Source: Candidatus Fermentithermobacillaceae bacterium
GTDB lineage: Bacteria; Bacillota; Sulfobacillia; Fermentithermobacillales; Fermentithermobacillaceae
Direction of reading: 5' to 3'
Length of the DNA stretch: 8,846 nucleotides
Assembly (NCBI GenBank): GCA_012842105.1
Contig: DUTL01000020.1
Location: 1-8,846 of the forward strand
Shown here: piece after piece, positions 5,373-8,846 of the stretch
Layout: every line of letters begins with the position of its first letter
Position numbering within the stretch: the first letter of the stretch is position 1
Made by a program: the position numbers and the translations under genes
Notes under the pieces: model-generated
The model's input: the letters and a program-made list of their open reading frames with translations, nothing else
Told to the model about the DNA's origin: nothing
Databases searched by the model: none

Positions 5373-6897
5373 ATCCCGGCTCTGGAGTGCGGCCGATGAA
5401 CTGCGGGCTAATTCTAAGCTCAAATCGTCTGAATACTCGGTTCCTGTGCTGGGCCTGATCTTCTTGCGGTATGCAGACTACAAGTTCACCATTGCCGAAG
5501 CGGAACTGGAAAGCCAAAGTACTGGACGCCGCAAGATCGGGCCGGCTGACTACCATGCCCTGGGAATTATGTACTTACCTGACGATGCACGTTTTTCAAC
5601 ATTGCTCAACCTGCCCGAGGGACACAACATCGGCCAGGCAATCAACGATGCCATGCGGGCCATAGAGGCCGAAAACCCAGATTTGAAGGATGTATTACCG
5701 AAGACATATAACCGTTTGGATAATCCCACCCTGACGGAACTGCTCAGGCTGATGAATTCCATCCCTATGGATATCGAGGGAGACGCTTTCGGAAGGATCT
5801 ACGAATACTTCCTGGGCAATTTCGCCATGAGTGAAGGGCAAAAAGGCGGGGAGTTCTTTACGCCCACCTGTATAGTCAAGCTTATCGTTGGGATTATCGA
5901 ACCTTTCCAGGGGCGCATTTACGATCCGGCTTGCGGTTCCGGCGGCATGTTTGTGCAAAGTGCCCGTTTTGTCGGGGAACACCGGGAAAACGGCGGTGAT
6001 GCTATCAGTATTTACGGCCAGGAGCGGATTTCTGAGACTGTGCGCCTGGCAAAGATGAACCTGGCGGTACACGGTCTGGCAGGTGATATTCGTCAGGGTA
6101 ATACATACTATGAAGACCTTCACAACAGTGTTGGTAAGTTTGACTTTGTTATGGCCAATCCTCCATTCAACGTGAACCGGGTGGATAAGGAGCGCCTCAA
6201 GGATGACCCTCGTTTTCCCTGCGGCCTGCCGCGTCCTGACAACGCCAACTACATTTGGATACAGATTTTCTTCAGCGCGTTAAACGGGACAGGAAGGGCT
6301 GGCTTTGTCATGGCCAACTCTGCCTCCGATGCCCGGGGTTCAGAGATGGAGATCCGCAAAACACTGATCGAAGAAAAAGCCGTAGATGTGATGGTTGCAG
6401 TCGGCTCGAACTTCTTCTATACAGTGACTCTGCCCTGCACCCTCTGGTTTCTGGACCGGGGCAAGAAGGAAACTGATCGGGCAGATAAGGTGCTCTTCAT
6501 CGACGCCAGGAAGATTTACCGCCAGATTGATCGTGCTCATCGTGACTGGACGCCGGAACAGGTGGAATACTTAGCCAATATCGCCCGCCTCTACCGGGGT
6601 GAAGAGCCCGAGGACCTGCACGGTGGCGGAGAACTATTGAAGGAGCATTTTCCCGATGGGAAATACGTTGATGTACCGGGAATGTGTAAAGTGGCTACCC
6701 TGAAGGAGATCGAAGAACAGGGTTTCAGCCTTAACCCGGGCCGCTATGTCGGCGTAGCCCCGCGTCAAGAAGATGACGTCAACTTCTACGATCGGTTACA
6801 GGAACTTAACGAGGAATTGGAACTTCTCAATCAGGAAGCGCGGGAGTTGGAGGAGAGAATTGCGGAGAATGTTGTTATGTTGCTGGAGGAAGCATAA
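5344..6897 (+). CDS. Type I restriction-modification methyltransferase subunit HsdM
   Basis: HsdM transfers a methyl group from S-adenosylmethionine to N6 of adenine in the target chosen by HsdS, protecting host DNA. The 517-residue length is normal. Residues 1-150 form the helical HsdM N-terminal domain (ESRLWSAADELRAN, VLGLIFLRYADYKF). GGEFFTP (168-174) opens the catalytic domain. DPACGSGGMF (194-203) is the AdoMet-binding motif I, and NPPF (272-275) is catalytic motif IV of gamma-class N6-adenine methylases. YGQERISETVRLAKMNL (224-240) is the following typical helix. Residues 479-516 form a charged coiled coil likely used for contact with HsdS. ATG 5344 is preceded by a strong AAGGGAGAGG (5331-5340). 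The TAA shares its last A with the hsdS ATG. All key motifs are intact, so the enzyme should be active. Confidence 0.97.
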   Translation: MSQNNNGYIESRLWSAADELRANSKLKSSEYSVPVLGLIFLRYADYKFTIAEAELESQSTGRRKIGPADYHALGIMYLPDDARFSTLLNLPEGHNIGQAINDAMRAIEAENPDLKDVLPKTYNRLDNPTLTELLRLMNSIPMDIEGDAFGRIYEYFLGNFAMSEGQKGGEFFTPTCIVKLIVGIIEPFQGRIYDPACGSGGMFVQSARFVGEHRENGGDAISIYGQERISETVRLAKMNLAVHGLAGDIRQGNTYYEDLHNSVGKFDFVMANPPFNVNRVDKERLKDDPRFPCGLPRPDNANYIWIQIFFSALNGTGRAGFVMANSASDARGSEMEIRKTLIEEKAVDVMVAVGSNFFYTVTLPCTLWFLDRGKKETDRADKVLFIDARKIYRQIDRAHRDWTPEQVEYLANIARLYRGEEPEDLHGGGELLKEHFPDGKYVDVPGMCKVATLKEIEEQGFSLNPGRYVGVAPRQEDDVNFYDRLQELNEELELLNQEARELEERIAENVVMLLEEA

Positions 6898-8084
6898 TGG
6901 CTATCACTTCACCTGAAAAGAACTGGGTTAAAACCAAACTGGGCAACGTAGCTGAGGATATTCGCATACTTGTGGAACCAACTGAAACTGAGAAATATCC
7001 GTATATTGGACTTCAGCATATTGAGCAACAGTCCTTGAGACTGAATGAAATTGGGGCATCTACTGATACTATTAGCACAAAGAAGGTTTTTCAAAAAGGC
7101 GATATTTTGTTCGGGAGTCTGCGTCCTTACTTCCGGAAAGTAGTTCGACCAGGGTTTGATGGCGTTTGTTCAACAGACATAACAGTCATTAGAGCCAAGG
7201 AAGATACCGATACCATATTCCTGTACTATTTTATTGCCAACCAAGAGTTTATTGATCATGCAACTAACATATCAACCGGAACAAGAATGCCTCGCGCAAA
7301 CTGGAAAGTGCTGTGCGAATCAGAATGGTTCTTTCCGCCCCTTTCTACTCAACGTAAGATCGCCGCCATCCTCTCCGCCTACGACGACCTGATCGAAAGT
7401 AACCTGCGTCGGATCAAGATCCTGGAGGAGATGGCCCAGGCCTTATACCGTGAGTGGTTCGTCCATTTTCGCTTCCCCAGCCATGAAAAGGTTCGCTTTG
7501 TTGATTCGCCGCTGGGGAAGATTCCGGAGGGGTGGGAAGCAATGACAGTTGGTGACTTGTTAGTAAAGTTTAAACGTAGGAAACGAATCAAAATGCAAGA
7601 TTATCTAGCCGAAGGTCCTATCCCTGTAGTTGATCAGGGTAAAGAAGACATTGGGGGATATACGAGTGACATTATCGCATTACACAAAGAGCCACTTCCC
7701 GTTATTGTTTTCGGAGATCACACTAGAGTACTAAAGTACATCGATTTTCCATTTGCATCAGGAGCAGATGGAACACAACTACTTGTCTCTAATTCATCAC
7801 GAATGCCCATGCCCTTATTTTATTATTCGTTGAAATCGATTGATCAGAAAGACTATGCCTATGCACGTCACTTTAAGTGGTTAAAAGAAGAACAAATTGT
7901 AGTTCCCGAAAAGAAGACATCAGAATTGTTCTCTGAAAAGGCGGGTTTGCTAAGAGGTTTGATCTCCAAACTGCATAAGACTAATGCCGTGCTTATGCGT
8001 ACCCGCGACCTGCTCCTGCCCAAACTAATCTCTGGCGAGCTGGACGTTTTAGAATTGGATATTACCATTCCGAAGGACATATGA
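6897..8084 (+). CDS. Type I restriction-modification specificity subunit HsdS
   Basis: HsdS sets the split recognition sequence of the whole complex and bridges two HsdM subunits. The 395 residues follow the family plan: TRD1 about 10-145 (YIGLQHIEQQ, GDILFGSLRPYFRKV, GTRMPRANW), conserved helix CR1 148-190 (PLSTQRKIAAILSAYDDLIE), linker PLGKIPEGWE (205-214), TRD2 about 215-345 (IPVVDQGKEDIGGYTSD, VIVFGDHTRVLKYIDFPFA, YARHFKW), and CR2 about 346-385 (LLLPKLISGELD). Each TRD reads one half-site and the helices fix the spacing; the bases recognised cannot be told by eye. TRD-coding lines are 33-40% G+C in my hand counts against 57-58% in the CR1 and CR2 parts, which suggests TRD exchange. The ATG overlaps the hsdM stop (TAATG), so translation is probably coupled. 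No frameshift or internal stop is seen. Confidence 0.96.
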   Translation: MAITSPEKNWVKTKLGNVAEDIRILVEPTETEKYPYIGLQHIEQQSLRLNEIGASTDTISTKKVFQKGDILFGSLRPYFRKVVRPGFDGVCSTDITVIRAKEDTDTIFLYYFIANQEFIDHATNISTGTRMPRANWKVLCESEWFFPPLSTQRKIAAILSAYDDLIESNLRRIKILEEMAQALYREWFVHFRFPSHEKVRFVDSPLGKIPEGWEAMTVGDLLVKFKRRKRIKMQDYLAEGPIPVVDQGKEDIGGYTSDIIALHKEPLPVIVFGDHTRVLKYIDFPFASGADGTQLLVSNSSRMPMPLFYYSLKSIDQKDYAYARHFKWLKEEQIVVPEKKTSELFSEKAGLLRGLISKLHKTNAVLMRTRDLLLPKLISGELDVLELDITIPKDI

Positions 8085-8133
8085 AGTCAATCTCAAGGTG
8101 TCAAGTCAATAGAGAAAGAGACTAGGGATTCCG

Positions 8134-8141
8134 GTGAGGTG
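8134..8141 (+). promoter_or_regulatory. Ribosome binding site deciding the hsdR start
   Basis: GTGAGGTG lies seven bases before GTG 8149. An in-frame TGA at 8140-8142 rules out any earlier start, and the next in-frame start-like codon is a TTG nine codons on, so GTG 8149 is well supported. Confidence 0.6.
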
Positions 8142-8148
8142 AAACAGA

Positions 8149-8846
8149 GTGGCAACGTTTTTTACTGAAGACAGCTTGGTTGAGAAACCGTCTATCGACC
8201 TACTTGCCCGGTTGGGCTGGAAGACATACAACGCCTACGGCGAATTCGAACATGGCGCCAGTTCTCTCGGGCGGGAAACCAAGGGAGAAGTGGTGCTCAA
8301 GGCACGGCTCCGGGAGGCGTTGGAAAAGCTGAACCCCAATGTGCCTGCCGAGGCTGTTGACCAGGCCATTGATGAACTGACCCGGGATCGCTCCCGGATG
8401 AGCCTGGTGGCAGCCAATCGCGAGGTCTATAATCTGCTGAAGAACGGCTTTCGCGCCCGGATACCTGATTTTGATGAAGGAGAACGGGTTGAGCTGGTAC
8501 AGATGATCGACTGGGATAATCCCCTGAACAACGACTTTCTACTCTGTTCCCAGTTTTGGATCACTGGCGAGATGCACACCCGTAGGGCAGATCTGGTTGG
8601 CTTCGTCAACGGTTTGCCGCTTGTCTTTATTGAACTTAAGGCCACTCACCGCAGGTTGGAGACCGCGTTTACCGGTAACCTTACCGACTACAAGGATACT
8701 ATCCCGCATCTTTTCTGGTACAACGCGTTGATCATCCTCTCCAACGGCAGCCAGAGTCGGGTAGGCAGCATCACTTCTGGCTGGGAACACTTTGCCGAGT
8801 GGAAGAAGGTAGAACGCGAGTCCGAGCAGGGGCGCATCTCCCTGGA
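8149..8846 (+). CDS. Type I restriction enzyme subunit HsdR, N-terminal part
   Basis: HsdR is the ATP-driven translocase and endonuclease of the complex. Only the first 232 codons are here; the family is usually about 1000 residues, so the helicase domains lie beyond the window. The visible part is the HsdR N-terminal nuclease domain. It begins MATFFTEDSLVEKPSIDLL with a GW at 23-24. The PD-(D/E)xK-type site reads ADLVGF with Asp148 and IELKA with Glu162 and Lys164. NLTDYKDTIPHLFWYNA follows, then IILSNGSQS. In the QxxxY motif known from other HsdR proteins the first residue here is Asn, a form I believe is common in one HsdR subfamily. The gene starts 64 bases after hsdS in the same direction and is probably co-transcribed. 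The start is GTG 8149. No break is seen up to the window edge. Confidence 0.95.
   Translation, partial: MATFFTEDSLVEKPSIDLLARLGWKTYNAYGEFEHGASSLGRETKGEVVLKARLREALEKLNPNVPAEAVDQAIDELTRDRSRMSLVAANREVYNLLKNGFRARIPDFDEGERVELVQMIDWDNPLNNDFLLCSQFWITGEMHTRRADLVGFVNGLPLVFIELKATHRRLETAFTGNLTDYKDTIPHLFWYNALIILSNGSQSRVGSITSGWEHFAEWKKVERESEQGRISL

Noticed and set aside
8084..8110. AAGTCAAT twice in the hsdS-hsdR gap, 19 bases apart
   Set aside because: Only 8 bases, AT-rich, and partly within the hsdS stop; no regulatory meaning can be supported.
1..8846. CRISPR array, tRNA, rRNA or intact insertion sequence
   Set aside because: No regularly spaced repeats, no cloverleaf-like element, no rRNA stretch, and no complete transposase or paired terminal inverted repeats were seen on either strand.

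Overview
The window looks like chromosomal DNA of a Gram-positive bacterium of the Bacillota, probably clostridia-like. The evidence is a secreted protein with three S-layer homology (SLH) domains, strong purine-rich Shine-Dalgarno sites (GGAGG, GGAAGGGG, GGGAGAGG), probable GTG starts, and mostly mid-to-high G+C genes. The species cannot be named from this sequence alone.

Layout from left to right. Bases 1-310 are an upstream region with a perfect 8-bp hairpin shortly before the first gene. Bases 311-1684 (+) encode an exported, cell-wall-anchored protein: signal peptide, Ig-like domain, BsuPI-like domain and three SLH domains. Bases 1685-2036 hold no gene but are rich in nested and tandem hairpins. 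I read most of this stretch as the 5' (domain I) remnant of a group II intron that has lost its reverse transcriptase and catalytic 3' end. Bases 2037-4429 (-) carry a two-gene ABC exporter operon, ATPase then permease, joined by a TAATG stop/start overlap. Upstream of it is a perfect 7-11-7 dyad (TAACAGT/ACTGTTA) that looks like an operator, and a third copy of the half-site lies further out.

Bases 4519-5237 are lower in G+C, hold only short fragmentary reading frames and a few small repeats, and separate the ABC operon from a restriction-modification locus. Bases 5344-8846 (+) are a type I restriction-modification operon in the order hsdM-hsdS-hsdR: methyltransferase, specificity subunit and the N-terminal 232 codons of the restriction subunit, which is cut by the window edge. 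hsdM and hsdS also overlap by TAATG. A promoter-like sequence, an inverted repeat and a possible 19-codon leader reading frame precede hsdM.

The three Hsd proteins would work as one complex. HsdS recognises a two-part DNA target, HsdM methylates adenine in it, and HsdR translocates and cuts unmodified DNA. The two target-recognition segments of hsdS are clearly more AT-rich than the conserved parts of the same gene, the usual mark of exchangeable recognition domains. No complete undescribed system is evident. The parts most worth a second look are the structured intron-like remnant, the dyad before the ABC operon, the hsdM leader region, and the unassigned region between the ABC and hsd loci.
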